The notes under the pieces: generated by a model
Told to the model about the DNA's origin: nothing
The model's database searches: none
The model's input: only the letters and a program-made list of their open reading frames with translations
Shown here: positions 12,238 through 22,338 of the stretch, piece after piece
How the letters are laid out: every line of letters begins with the position of its first letter
Position numbering within the stretch: position 1 is the first letter of the stretch
Translations under genes and position numbers: made by a program
Assembly (NCBI GenBank): GCA_030762175.1
Contig: CM060841.1
Coordinates: forward strand, 14,733,001 to 14,797,000
Source: Metallyticus violacea
Lineage: Eukaryota; Arthropoda; Insecta; Mantodea; Metallyticidae
Direction: 5' to 3'
Length of the DNA: 64,000 bases

Positions 12238-12348
12238 GTTGGCACACAAATCTGCACTCGCTTGAAGAACGTTCACTGTCCAAATCTACAATCACAATAA
12301 CAAAAGAACAGCTCCTCCTTTGAAAATAAAGGTTTTTTAAAATATTGA

Positions 12349-12428
12349 GCGCATGCGCAAACCAGTCCGAGCTGAACTGTGATTGGTAGCTATGAAGCAG
12401 TGCAGTGGGGATACGGATTCTTCTGGAA
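12349..12428 (-). promoter_or_regulatory. putative NUPR1 promoter: NRF-1 palindrome, CCAAT box, heat-shock-type element
   Basis: Upstream of the NUPR1 start codon, reading on the minus strand, are a perfect NRF-1-type palindrome GCGCATGCGC (12349-12358), an inverted CCAAT box (ATTGG on plus at 12382-12386) and a TTCnnGAA pair (12421-12428), the core spacing of a heat-shock element. CpGs are denser here than in the surrounding AT-rich intron. Such motifs suit a stress-inducible housekeeping-type promoter, but that is inference from motifs; no TATA box is evident. Confidence 0.5.
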
Positions 12429-12597
12429 CAAACTAGTTTATTGAGGTAAAATATTAAACAAACGAGAATACTGAGGTTTAATCATTGCAAATATTGTGAC
12501 TTATCACTAAAGCAGTATAGCGGCACTTAAAGAATATACGCAGTTTATAAGTTAGTAAAGTCGGCGGTTACAACGAAGACTACAAAGAAAAACTCAC

Positions 12598-12739
12598 CAG
12601 TATGCCCTGGATATTCTAGAACACTCAACAATGGAGGCAAACATCCACATGCAAGCAAGAGTTTAGCAGCTTTGTGACCCGCGGGAAGAACATGGTCTAC
12701 CGTTCTCAAAAATATTTCATGTATTTTTCTCGAGGATGA
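12598..12739 (-). CDS. putative coding exon, unidentified protein
   Basis: An open frame of 47 codons lies between a pyrimidine-rich tract ending in AG (12741-12740) and a strong donor CTG|GTGAGT (GT at 12597-12596). The peptide is coding-like, with a basic amphipathic start (SSSRKIHEIFLRTVDHVLPA) and a hydrophobic leucine-rich stretch (KLLLACGCLPPLLSVLEYPG). I do not recognise the family. The frame starts at phase 0 and ends one base into a codon, which does not fit as a simple cassette between the two gamma-glutamyltranspeptidase exons (both junctions phase 2). It could be an exon of another nested gene, a 5' leader exon spliced to NUPR1, or a chance open frame in the CpG-richer stretch beside the NUPR1 promoter. 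Confidence 0.35.
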
Positions 12740-12848
12740 CTTAAAATGATAATGAAGTTATAATAAAAGAAAAAGAAAGGAAGAGAGTAGTACAGTCCTG
12801 TTCCCTTTAGCCTATTTAGAAATCGTTTTGTAAAACCCCCCGCTAAAA

Positions 12849-13034
12849 GCTAGAAAACGAGTAATGATTTATTTATCTAAGGTTTTTAAAGGGTATGAAT
12901 TGACACTTGTTTTTACTGTTAGTTTTCTAATTTAATTTTTCGCTAGAAAATGAATAATGATTTATTTAAATAATGATTTTAAAGGATATGAATTGACTCT
13001 TGTTTTTACTGTTAGTTTTCTAATTTAATTTTTC
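12849..13034. repeat. tandem duplication, two 93-bp units
   Basis: Unit 1 (12849-12941) and unit 2 (12942-13034) both run GCTAGAAAA...AATGATTTATTTA...GGTATGAATTGAC...CTTGTTTTTACTGTTAG, ending TTTAATTTTTC. They differ at about ten positions. Confidence 0.9.
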
Positions 13035-14695
13035 CTGTGGATGTTAATCGTCTTTCTTTCTGTTTGTATTTTGTATTTTGATATTTTAAAGCCAATGTCA
13101 AAGGGAGACATTCAGGTTAAGGATTTAATACATTAATACATGTGTGGTAGGGAGAATCACATAAATCTAGTCAAGAATAAGCTCATTTGTGTTTTCTGCC
13201 GGTAGCTGATTCATATATAATGCTTCCTAAAACAAAAATAAATTGCATTCTTTAAGAGCTGAAAGAATTTCGGCAAGCAAAACCATATTGTCGTGCTTAT
13301 TTTAAGCCTTAATAGCTAGAGTGTGTCCTAATATGTGCGGAATCATTTATCTTTGTAATTTCATACCTCTAAAGCGTCACATTTCAATAAGTTAAACTCT
13401 CAAATTGTAGTCAGTAATGCTTACCTTGTGACACAATAGCTTGTCAAGTAACTCTTGCTCTTGAATTTTCGGTCGCAAGACAACGACAAAATAAAGATAA
13501 CTTGCTAATTTTCAGACAAATTTCGTTTTAAGGGAACGCTTTACTGCAATATATATACTTAAATAGTCGCACACATTTCACTTTATTTTGTAGAAGAACA
13601 CAAGCTGTTCAAAATATAGGGATATTTATGCGACTATTTAAAAGTGTTTTATCTATTTTTGCTTCTCTAGTTCTTATTTGAGCTCTGCTGTGTTTTTATG
13701 AAGGCTGAATAAAAAAGGTTCTTGATGGGTATTCCTCAATTCATAACCGGAGAATTTAAATCTCTGTGCAGTTGGCTGTTGCCTTTATGCTTCGTTTTCT
13801 TAGAAATCTCTAATTGAAATTTATTAGGACATAAAGAGTTTCGCATGAATAAAATTTCAACGTTAACACTCAAACGTTTTCTAAATACACAACAAAAATA
13901 TTTCAGTAGTTTAAACCTCGCATTTCCTTATAATAAAAATAGTTGGTATACCACAAGGTTATATGCTAGCACTACTAGAAACTAGAATCTGCTACGGAGT
14001 GAGGTTAGGAGTTTTGATCAATATTACCCTTTAGAGAAACTGCACGAACCGTTGTTTATTGAATCACCTAATTTCATGTAATGAGTGTCAATTTGCTTAT
14101 TGAATGGTTTTAATATAATACAGATTATCAATCGACACTACTTAAATTATTATAAACTTTAAATCGATTCTAAATGCTACTCTGATATATTACTAATATT
14201 TTTTTCAATAAAATTAATTTTACCCATACAATATTGACTTAAATACGTGTTTCTCTTAGTATGCTATACATTCTTTTATAGGTTGCGTATATTTTTCCCT
14301 CAAAAACTTTATATTTCTGTATTTTTATATAACACTTATTTCGCTAGCTACATTTGATGACTATAAACTTCATTTTACCATATATATGTACTTGATGTAC
14401 TTGTTTAAAAATTATTGAGTGGAAGATAAATAAAATATCCTATTTAAAGAACTTGGTTTGTAGTGTTACTGCAAAGAAAAAATTACGATAACATGAAGAC
14501 TAAAATTTTAAAATGATTGTAATAAAGTCAAAGGAAAACAATGGGCATCGCATATTTTTAATGTGGTATAAAGTATTCGGAACAAAAGTGGCATCATAAA
14601 ATATCTCATATTTCAACATAGAGAATATTTAGGCACTAAGATGGACATATATTTACTCGCTTTTATTTACAGACTTTTACTGTCTTCTATGAAAA
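13035..14695. other. unassigned AT-rich intronic sequence
   Basis: No gene, repeat family or motif was recognised in this part of the gamma-glutamyltranspeptidase intron. Confidence 0.5.
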
Positions 14696-14979
14696 GCCGC
14701 CACGGGTAGCCGAGGTCGGTAAGGCGCGGACTCGTGAGCAGGTCTGGGGTTCGAATCCCGCTAGGACCATCCTCCCTGACTGAGTTTTTTTCCAGATTTT
14801 CCTCAATCCTCATAACTGGCAAATGCCGGGGAGATACCCTAAACTTAGGCCTAGAACGCTTCCTTCCTTAAAAAAAAATCCTGTCCCAATGTATCATTTC
14901 ATCTCGTGTGTCATCAGGGTCCACCACCTGCGGTGCCTCAGTAGTAAAAACGGGCCTTAAATGCCATTAAAAAAAACTG
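14696..14979 (+). mobile_element. SINE family S2 (tRNA-headed), full length
   Basis: The head has an A box like a serine/leucine tRNA (GTAGCCGAGGTCGGTAAGGC) and a B box GGTTCGAATCC, followed by a CTCCCTGACTGAG...TTTCCTCA body, CAAATGCCGGGGAGATACCC, a CTTCCTTAAAAA segment and the tail GGTGCCTCAGTAGTAAAAAC...CATTAAAAAAA. The direct repeat TATGAAAA flanks it (14688-14695 and 14980-14987). Confidence 0.9.
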
Positions 14980-15224
14980 TATGAAAAATAAAAGCTATCA
15001 ATAGCGTAATGACTACACAACATGAAAAAAAAACATGTTTTCATAACTTTGTAAAAATATAAGAGCTGGAGTATCCAGCCTTTTCTCAAAAGTTTATAAT
15101 TTAATTTACATTATAAGCTACAGAGAGGCTATTTGAGTTTCAGAGCGCCGCTGTGTAGCAGTATCACGCATGTGCAGGTGGCAGCTTGTAGTTAGTTTGC
15201 CGGTAGGCTTTGTCTACCGAGTGG

Positions 15225-15230
15225 TTGTGT

Positions 15231-15267
<37 letters not shown>
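15225..15267 (+). repeat. (GT)n microsatellite
   Basis: About 20 GT dinucleotides with one TAT interruption. Confidence 0.95.
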
Positions 15268-15269
<2 letters not shown>

Positions 15270-15343
15270 ACTTGGTGCTTTCATTGTATGTAAAATTTGT
15301 ACTAATTGTTTTTCGTTAGTTATACAACTATATATTTGCCCCC

Positions 15344-15680
15344 CCATTTAGCGCAGTAATCCGCTAGTTTGTCCCGCCCTTTCTGCAAACTATTGATAAT
15401 CGTTGGTGGTATTACTAGATCGTCCGCATATAAATGAACTGGGATCTTAATCCCATCAATTTCCAATGCGGTCATCTCCACCGCAAGAAACACATCTACA
15501 ATATCGTCTGTAAATATATTAAACAACGGAATATACACCCTTGTCAACCCCCTTGGAAGCATTCCTACTTTCACTTACATGATCCTGGTCCTCTCTAATG
15601 TCCTTAGAGCATGAATCATTTTATCCCAGAGAACCTTGTTGTGCGGTAAATGGAGGATGTGAATTCCGTCAAAATCAAAA
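15344..15680 (-). mobile_element. LINE fragment A, inverted half (reverse transcriptase palm)
   Basis: Minus-strand translation gives reverse-transcriptase signatures in order: a FDGIHILHLPHNKVLWDKMI segment, then PLFNIFTDDIVDVFL, the catalytic box VHLYADDLVI, and DKLADYCAKWG. A stop and a shift lie between the first two, so it is dead. The next part of the same element is present in the opposite orientation immediately to the right (from about 15683). The clade (Jockey/R1-like) is inferred only from the motifs. Confidence 0.85.
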
Positions 15681-15682
15681 CA

Positions 15683-16150
15683 GGAACTTTTAAAAATTGA
15701 TCCGTCTATAATAAGAATGACAGGTGGAAATATCAGGAAATAGAAATAATAAATGTTAAATGTTTTGAGTATATGGGTGTAACCTTCAGAATGGATGACA
15801 AATGGATCCAGCACATAACCACTGCACTGTATAAAGCCAGGGGGAGTATGGCAGAAATTCTGCTTACAAGGTCACGGACATGGCCACTCCAGTGAGCACT
15901 ATGGAAAAAATATACGAGGCCAAAATATGGACTGCAATGTATTACGGATATGAGATAGGGAGTTGGGGTAAATCGGAACAGTTAGACAAAATTCAGAACG
16001 ATTTCTTAAAACGGCACCTCGGCTTGGAAAGGTATACAGCTTATTGTAGCGTTTTAAGGGAATTTGAGAGCTTTCCAGATGCCATTCATTGTAGGTAAAA
16101 CTCTGGCTGTAAAATATTAGATACGAATATTAAAGAAAGAACAATCTTTA
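15683..16150 (+). mobile_element. LINE fragment A, sense half (RT C-terminal region)
   Basis: Plus-strand translation continues the element a few residues beyond where the inverted half ends: RWKYQEIEI, CFEYMGVTFRMDDKWIQHI, then YYGYEIGSWGKSEQLDKIQN and DFLKRHLGLERY, the usual post-palm region of insect LINEs. In-frame stops and shifts are present. The right end is unclear; homology fades before the splice donor at 16393, so the insertion ends within about 250 bp of that donor. Confidence 0.85.
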
Positions 16151-16393
16151 CTAAGGTAAATTTGCTACTTCCATCAAGCAAGAAACTGGCTCCATAGATG
16201 CACTGCCTTTTAATTTTTCATACCTACATGCAGAAAGTGGAAAATAATCCTGAATGCAACATTTTAGTACATATATGCTGCAAATTGCTTTTCAGGTGTA
16301 CGATCGCTATCACGGGATTACCTAAAGCAACGAACAAGTTTCAAAAATGAAATATTAAAGTTAAATAAAAAGGAAACCGTAATATGAGCTCAC

Positions 16394-16624
16394 CTTCCAA
16401 TGGCAGCACAGGGCGCTCCATCAGAGCAAACAGCCGCACGCTTGAAGCGATGCTCCACAGAGTAGGAAGATGGTTGCGGAGTTTCTGGATCTGGAGGGTA
16501 GAGCTCTTCTGGAGATTTAGCAGACGAGTACTCCAGCAGGTGGCTAAAATGCGCTACCAGGATGCCTACGACTATCACCGATATAACTACAGTCAATATG
16601 ACATAGCGGCGCTGAATCGTTGGC
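16394..16624 (-). CDS. GGT1-like: gamma-glutamyltranspeptidase, N-terminal exon with membrane anchor
   Basis: This is the upstream exon of the same gamma-glutamyltranspeptidase gene. Seen: a basic start (PTIQRRY), a single hydrophobic segment (VILTVVISVIVVGILVAHF) typical of the type II signal anchor, a proline-rich stem, then FKRAAVCSDGAPCAAIGR, matching the family's YTRAAVAAD...CSKIGR segment that directly precedes RDxLxxGGS. The acceptor is a long T tract ending CAG (CAG at 16627-16625) and the donor is GTGAGC starting at 16393. The exon is 231 nt, starts on a third codon position and ends after two bases of an arginine codon, in phase with the exon at 888-1108. The upstream exon with the start codon was not found. 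The intron to the next exon is about 15.3 kb, carries many mobile elements and contains the NUPR1 homologue. Confidence 0.92.
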
Positions 16625-16792
16625 CTGAAAAAAAAAAAAAATAATAACATATACTTATATTTACACATCTTTTAATTAAATCTCACACTGTGAAGTGGGC
16701 AGAAAGCATAAGATTTGAGCAGGATTAACCTGAAAGAAATAAGTATCAATATATTCTAATAATATTAAATGGTAAAATAACATATGCATATA

Positions 16793-17970
16793 CCGAGGGT
16801 GTCAGGAAAAAGAATACACACTTTCACAGAAGATTTCTATTTTATATATTTCAAAGTTGGACGGAGAAACAACAGTAATGTATAGTATGATGTTCTGTAA
16901 ACAGCTACGACTCACACACATTATGATAGCGTTGCTACGTGACAGGTAAATCACCAATGAACAAATGAAGTCAGGATTATCGTATGATGTTCCGTAAACA
17001 GATGCGACTCACGTCACTTTATGCTAGCGTTGCTACAACAAAATGGAGCCAAGATTATTGTTTGAACAACGGAAAGCAATTTTGAAGTGATAATGGAAAA
17101 CCGAGAATTATGTTGAAGTTCAAAGGCAATGGAGACGTGGTACAGAACAGAACCGCCAACGCGACTAACAATTGCACGCATTCGAGACAAATTTGAGACT
17201 CATGGTACCGTATGCGATGTTGACAAGGACAGATCTGGGAGACCTCGCACAACAACAAGCCCTGCATCCTCGGCTATGGTTTTGGAACGTTTTGAGCACT
17301 CACCGCACAAATCTACAAAGCAATGTACACGTGAGACTGGGATTAGCAGAACCAACGTACGTTCTATTATTAAAACAGCAAAGTTGAAAGTTTTCATCCA
17401 AAGACTTTTGTATGCATTAAATGAAGATGACCCTGATCGCAGAATGCAGTACTGTGAGTGGTTTCGGAACATGGTGCAAGGGGATGGGGAAGTTGTTTGA
17501 TACGATGAGGCAAATTTAAGTTGAACGGAATTGTTAACTGGCATAACTGTGTCTACTGGTGTGCAAACAATCCACTTATTATTTCGGAAAGGCTGTTAAT
17601 TTACTTGGAATTAATGTTTAGTATGCGTTGTCATCTAGGGGTCTAATAGCACCATTCTTTTTTGAAGGAACAGTAACTGGCTCAGTGTGCCTGAACATGA
17701 TACGCACATCCGTCTTATCCGCCATTCATACACGCTGTGGAAATGAGGAATTTTACTTCCAACAGGATGTGCACCACCACATTACCACCGAGATATACGT
17801 GCGTACCTTGATGATTATCTTCCAGTTACTGAATAAGACGAAGAGGTTTCCACCGCATTCTCCGGATCTAACTCCGTTGTACTTCTACCTATGGAGAACT
17901 GTTAAGGATGTTGTATACCATAGAAAGCCAGCTACGCTAGTAGCACTTCGGGAAGAAATTGAAACGGCAT
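16793..17970 (+). pseudogene. mariner/Tc1-type element M1, copy a (transposase relic, 3' end lost)
   Basis: The 5' terminus CCGAGGGTGTCAGGAAAAAG (after TA) matches the other M1 copies. A transposase relic starts near 17044 (ATGGAGCCAAGATTAT). Seen: an N-terminal helix-turn-helix region (RTEPPTRLTIARIRDKFETH, GRPRTTTSPASS), then three acidic catalytic positions within YDEANL, FQQD and [13 protein letters not shown]. The family spacing between the last two aspartates, counted on copy b, is 36 residues. Stops at and after 17500 inactivate it. This is the only M1 copy here without a large internal deletion, but its last ~40 codons and 3' terminus are missing and it abuts LINE B at about 17970. 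Confidence 0.88.
16880..17060 (+). repeat. M1 leader repeats, about two ~97-bp units
   Basis: Two units of the type GTATGATGTTCTGTAAACAG...GTGACTCAC...GATAGCGTTGCTAC...AATGAA/ATGGAGCC-AGGATTAT precede the transposase start. The second unit runs into the start codon. Confidence 0.85.
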
Positions 17971-19924
17971 TGGCCCCTGTTTGGATGTAACGCTCCATCC
18001 CCCATTCGATTTTCAGCTTCGATCGAATCTCCAGCGAAACTTTTTCTGTACACTCCGAAAGAGTCAGCTGTCTATTAATGTCTCTCAAGCGTTTCTTAAT
18101 TTTTCTCCACCCCGTTCCTAATTTTCCAGATCCCTTCTATATTTTCATCCCTTCTTATTTTACCCCATTCTCAGCTGGTAGCAACTGCCCTGATTAGTCT
18201 GTTTCCGTGAACAATTCGTAGTCAGTACTTCAATGCTCGGATCCTGCATTCTATAATCTCGCTATAGGCACCAAACCCCCTAAGTATTCCGCAATTTGCT
18301 GTATCCCTTCACACTCTTCTGAAAACCCGTCCTCACCCAATCCGATTTCTCTGTTTGTTTCCAACCACAAATTTCGGCCCCATAAATCATTGTAAATGTA
18401 CTACTACTGTCCCATCTGCTGTCTGTAACAGCCCTAGCGGCATATCTGCAATTCTGCTCCGCATACCGCGAGTTTCTGTAGCTTTTATATTCGCTTTAAG
18501 TTTCGTTCTATCAAAATGTTTCGTCCATCTTCCATTTATGGAGAAAGTTAGCCCAAGGCACACGAAATTCTTCACGTTATCAAGCATCTATCGTGCATAC
18601 GTCCAAGTCTCTGCTTTGCTATGATTTAGTCCGCTCTGTAGGCCGTCTGTCATAGTAGAAACATTTGTCATGTCGTCCGAGTACAACAGTGCTGGTACCT
18701 GTATATCTTCCGCCAAAGGTGACGCAGTATTTTTTTTTTTTTTTTTTTTTTGTAATGTCTCGATTATGTCGTCAATAAAAAGATTAAAGAGTAGGGGTGA
18801 AAGAATGCAATCTTGTCTTACAGCTCTCCGACTAGAGAAATTCCCCGATTCCTCTGCTCCTGTCGTATTTAACGCACAATTCCACCTTTCTACATGTCGC
18901 CTGTGGCGCTCAAAACATATTTGTTGACATTCCCTTCATCCGTAATTTGTATCATAGCGCTTTGCAATGAAGGGAAGCAAATGCTTTTTTGATATCGACA
19001 AAAGCACAGTGCAACCTTCACGTTTGTTTCAACTTTAATGTATTCAGAATAAATGCATTGTCAATAGTACTGTATTCCTCCCTAAATCCCGACTGGAATT
19101 TTGAGATTTTGGGAAGTTCCGTCCCCAAAATTTTTATTTTTTCACACAAACTTCTGTCATACATTTTCCCATAATCGTAAGAAACGTGAGCTCCTGATAG
19201 TATCCCGAACTCCATTTGATCCCTTCCGTTATGATTGTGTTAACACAACAGGCTGAATGTTCCCCTTCAATAAATATATCTAACACCAAAGCAACAAATC
19301 TTTCAACACATCAGGCCGCTTTAATCAACTCAGGCAGTAACCCTTCCCGCTCCGGAGCTTTGCCCTGCTTTAAGCATCTTATTGCTTTTGTTACTTCCTC
19401 TGTAGAAAACAGTATTTAGCATAGGTGTTTCTAGCCCTACTGTCCTTCGATATCCCCCAGAGATTCACTTCAAACAATTCTGAAATGTTTCCTCCAGACC
19501 TCTGCCGAAATTTCATTGCATGTTAAGCCCTTTCCTCGAAATTGATCACCTGCCAGACTTCTGTGGTATTCTCCCTTCCCCCGCCTGCCAAATTTCCTCT
19601 GTTATTCTCTCCTGCCAGGTTGCTCGCTTTTGCTACAAAATTCCTTTATATTCTTTTTGGTTCTGTGTAAAAGCCCTGCGTTCTTCATTCCCTCCTACCC
19701 TTTGAATCATTCTCAGTGCATTCTCTGCTTGTTTCTTGGCATTTCTACATTCCTGGTCATACTCACACCCTTTTATTTCTACATCCCATTATCACAGCTG
19801 ATTCACTTTAATCACCGCTCAGCTGTCTTCAAACCCGCCCGAATGTTAGCCAGAAACATTTCCGCTTGCTCTGGTTACGACCTATACCTGTGTATTATCT
19901 GCCTAAATTTAAAGAATGGGGGTT
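17971..19924 (-). pseudogene. LINE B, reverse transcriptase relic
   Basis: Read from 19924 downward the minus strand shows, in broken frames, an N-terminal linker (EQAEMFLANIRAGLKTAER), an IRCLKQGKAP block, the RT segments FREEYSTIDNAFILNTL, LSPLLFNLFIDDII and the catalytic-box relative LLYSDDM, then GLQSGLNHSKAETW, NFVCLGLTFSINGRWTKHFD and a long C-terminal tail. The A of YADD is replaced by S, many stops are present, and an A run (plus-strand T22 at 18730-18751) splits the palm. Both ends are truncated: it meets M1 copy a on the left and family R on the right. No poly-A tail is seen at its 3' side. Confidence 0.87.
18730..18751 (+). repeat. poly-T tract inside LINE B
   Basis: 22 consecutive T (A on the coding strand of the LINE), between the DDII and SDDM segments of the dead reverse transcriptase. 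Confidence 0.97.
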
Positions 19925-20959
19925 AAAGTGAAATTTAAAAATCGTTCTAGCAGGTGCAATTTAAATCCTTTTTAAGGAAGCCATTGAAATAAAATAAGAA
20001 AAATAATTTCTGAAAATCAGTGAAATCAGACTATTACGAGCCGAGTTTACCTGAAATCCAAAATTTAATAATTACTCTAGAGGCATTGAATTTGTTTTTT
20101 CGCAACGAAACTCTATACATACTATTTAAAAGAATAATGAAAATAATTTATGAAAATTAATGAAATCAGGCTATTAGGAAGCGGTTTTACCTGAAACCTA
20201 AAATTTAAAAATTGCTTTAGAGAAATTGATATTTGTTTTTTCGCGACAAAATTTGGTGTATACTATTTAAACAAAATAAGAAAAATAGTTTCTGAAAATC
20301 AGAGAAATTGGAATATTAGAAGTAAGAGTATACCTGAAAACCAAATTTAAAAAGCTCTCTGGAGTTTAATTTTCTCTCTATTGTTTCAAAATAAAAAGAC
20401 AAATTAACTCAGCATATAAACTGTATTTATAACAATGCATGTTTTTTATATTTAACAAAAGCATTGTCGTGAAGATAACAAATATGAAATATTAATCTAA
20501 TATGTATGTGAGAACTATATTTGTATGTAAGAGCGCTCTGTTATAACATTCAGAAAGCATTATCATTATATCCTTTTTTTTTTATTCCAGTAACATTTCA
20601 ATTACATTTCAGAGCCACTGAAAATAGATGTAACTTTCTATTGTATATTGTTGACTGTGTATATTTGCTTAGTACATTGTAACTGTTTCTGAATAGTAAC
20701 ATGTTTTTCGTTTTATTAAAACATTTGAACATATTCTTAAAAACACAATTAAGTCAAAACTTTCTGATATTTCTCTCTATTTTGGTGCAAGTAAATGATA
20801 TCAAGGGCTCAGTTTCAAAACATGGCCTATATTTAAAAATGTTTAAAAATACCCAAATAGTATAGCTTTGCCTATTAGTGGTCACATATTTCATTTAGTT
20901 AATAATGTTAATTTTTGTGGTTTAATCTCAACAATAGCAACAACAACAACAACAACAAC

Positions 20960-21004
<45 letters not shown>

Positions 21005-21200
21005 GATAATGTGGTTTCTCTTTTGTAACACTTATAGATTGTAAGAATTGTAATTTTGTTCCCCTAATACCATACAGTAATGCCATAACTTATTTCATTT
21101 CATTAATTAGTAAGGCCTAATTTGGATTTTATATTCATTTTTTAAAGTTATTCAACTTGCTGAGGAATTAGCTTAGTTTACCGAGTTCCTGCATGACGAA
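19925..21200 (-). repeat. family R dispersed repeat, copy 2 (inverted relative to copy 1)
   Basis: Inverted homologue of 1335-3160. Three ~143-bp tandem units start near 19997, 20139 and 20283 (TTTCTGAAAATCAG...AAATCAG-CTATTA). They are followed by the conserved blocks GCATATAAACTGTATTTATA, ACATGTTTTTCGTTTTATTA, ATAGTATAGCTTTGCC and AATTTTTGTGGTTTAATCTC, the (CAA)n(TAA)n microsatellite, and GCCATAACTTATTTCAT. It lacks the foldback insert of copy 1. No coding frame or terminal repeat was seen. Confidence 0.78.
20936..21003 (+). repeat. (CAA)n(TAA)n microsatellite
   Basis: Consecutive CAA units then TAA units, at the R-family position that carries GAT repeats in copy 1. Confidence 0.96.
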
Positions 21201-22338
21201 CTTTTAAAAAATTCTCTTTATCTGATTTTAACACGAAAATAAAAAAAATAAAAAAATAACAGGGGAATAAAGGTAGATATATGAAAACGGAGACAGAAAT
21301 AGGGTTTGACTATGTCATCAAGCACTGCTCTTTTCTCACGATATAAAAACATCACACACCAAATTAGCAAGGAAAGGTAATTTAAACAGAGGCTGAATTG
21401 ATAGTAACCGTAATATTTTCTTTCACTGCTTATAGCTACACGTTGACATTAAAATTAGAATAATTCATAAAGATTAAATATGATTTCTAATTTACCCATT
21501 GAAGTGGATAAAAAATTTTGAAATAACACATTTATGCTTTAGAAGTTATTCTAGGAGCATTCAAATGTTATTAAGTTCAATAAGATGAGCTTTTTTAGTC
21601 TGCTAGCTTTGCATTTATTTCATTATTCATCTGTTTAATAAGTACAGGTGGCCGAGCACTGCAGTAAATATGGTAGATAGGGAGGGGAGACCTCGATGTT
21701 GCTCTAAACTGGCCTTGCCTACACCAGAATTTTTATCATCTTTATATTCAGAACGCTAATTAATTGATGAAAAATCTTTAGGAAAGAACAGGAATATTGG
21801 GAAATAGTACACATAAAAATGCATATTATCTATTTCTCTCAGTTTTAACAAGTGTATTTTTGTTTCAGAATTTTGTTTTGTGCTACTTAAAGTAGTTCTA
21901 TGATGGGCTCTAAATACAGCCAACTAAGAGCCTTTTCACTTCTTACTCTCTTATTCTTATTTAACACGCTCGGGAACAATTTCATTCGTATCAATATATT
22001 ATATTTAATTAGCTCCAAAAGTAAAATTCCAATTCTAAGGGGAACGATAAGATATTATTGTGGACCCCTATAACTTATATATCTATTGAAAACGGCTGAA
22101 TTAGAACGATTGTAACATTAACACCGAAAAGGAAGCCGTGTCCCGGAAAGCATAAAGGACGTAAAGGAATTTCTTCGAACGAAAACTTTAAATATTTAAT
22201 CAATACGTTCCGTAAATCTATAACACTGATCTTTGCTGGGTCTTGCATATTTTTCTTCGTCACATTGATGATCATAGTAAGTTTTGCATTCCATTCCTAG
22301 CAAACATTGCTTCATTAGTGAATGATACACCAAACATA
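21201..22338. other. unassigned sequence
   Basis: AT-rich, with no recognised gene or element. A 66-codon minus-strand frame at 22075-22275 has no recognisable similarity. Confidence 0.5.

Noticed and set aside
12030..12323. Plus-strand open frames over NUPR1
   Set aside because: Antisense shadows; the minus strand carries the conserved protein.
14698..14770. tRNA-Leu/Ser gene
   Set aside because: Same reasoning: it is the head of an S2 SINE with a flanking direct repeat.
16390..16668. Start codon at the ATG near 16668 for the GGT N-terminus
   Set aside because: The first codons translate the acceptor's T tract; a CAG acceptor at 16627-16625 and the phase match show the exon begins at 16624.
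18355..19926. Plus-strand open frames as genes
   Set aside because: They are antisense shadows of the LINE B reverse transcriptase relic on the minus strand.
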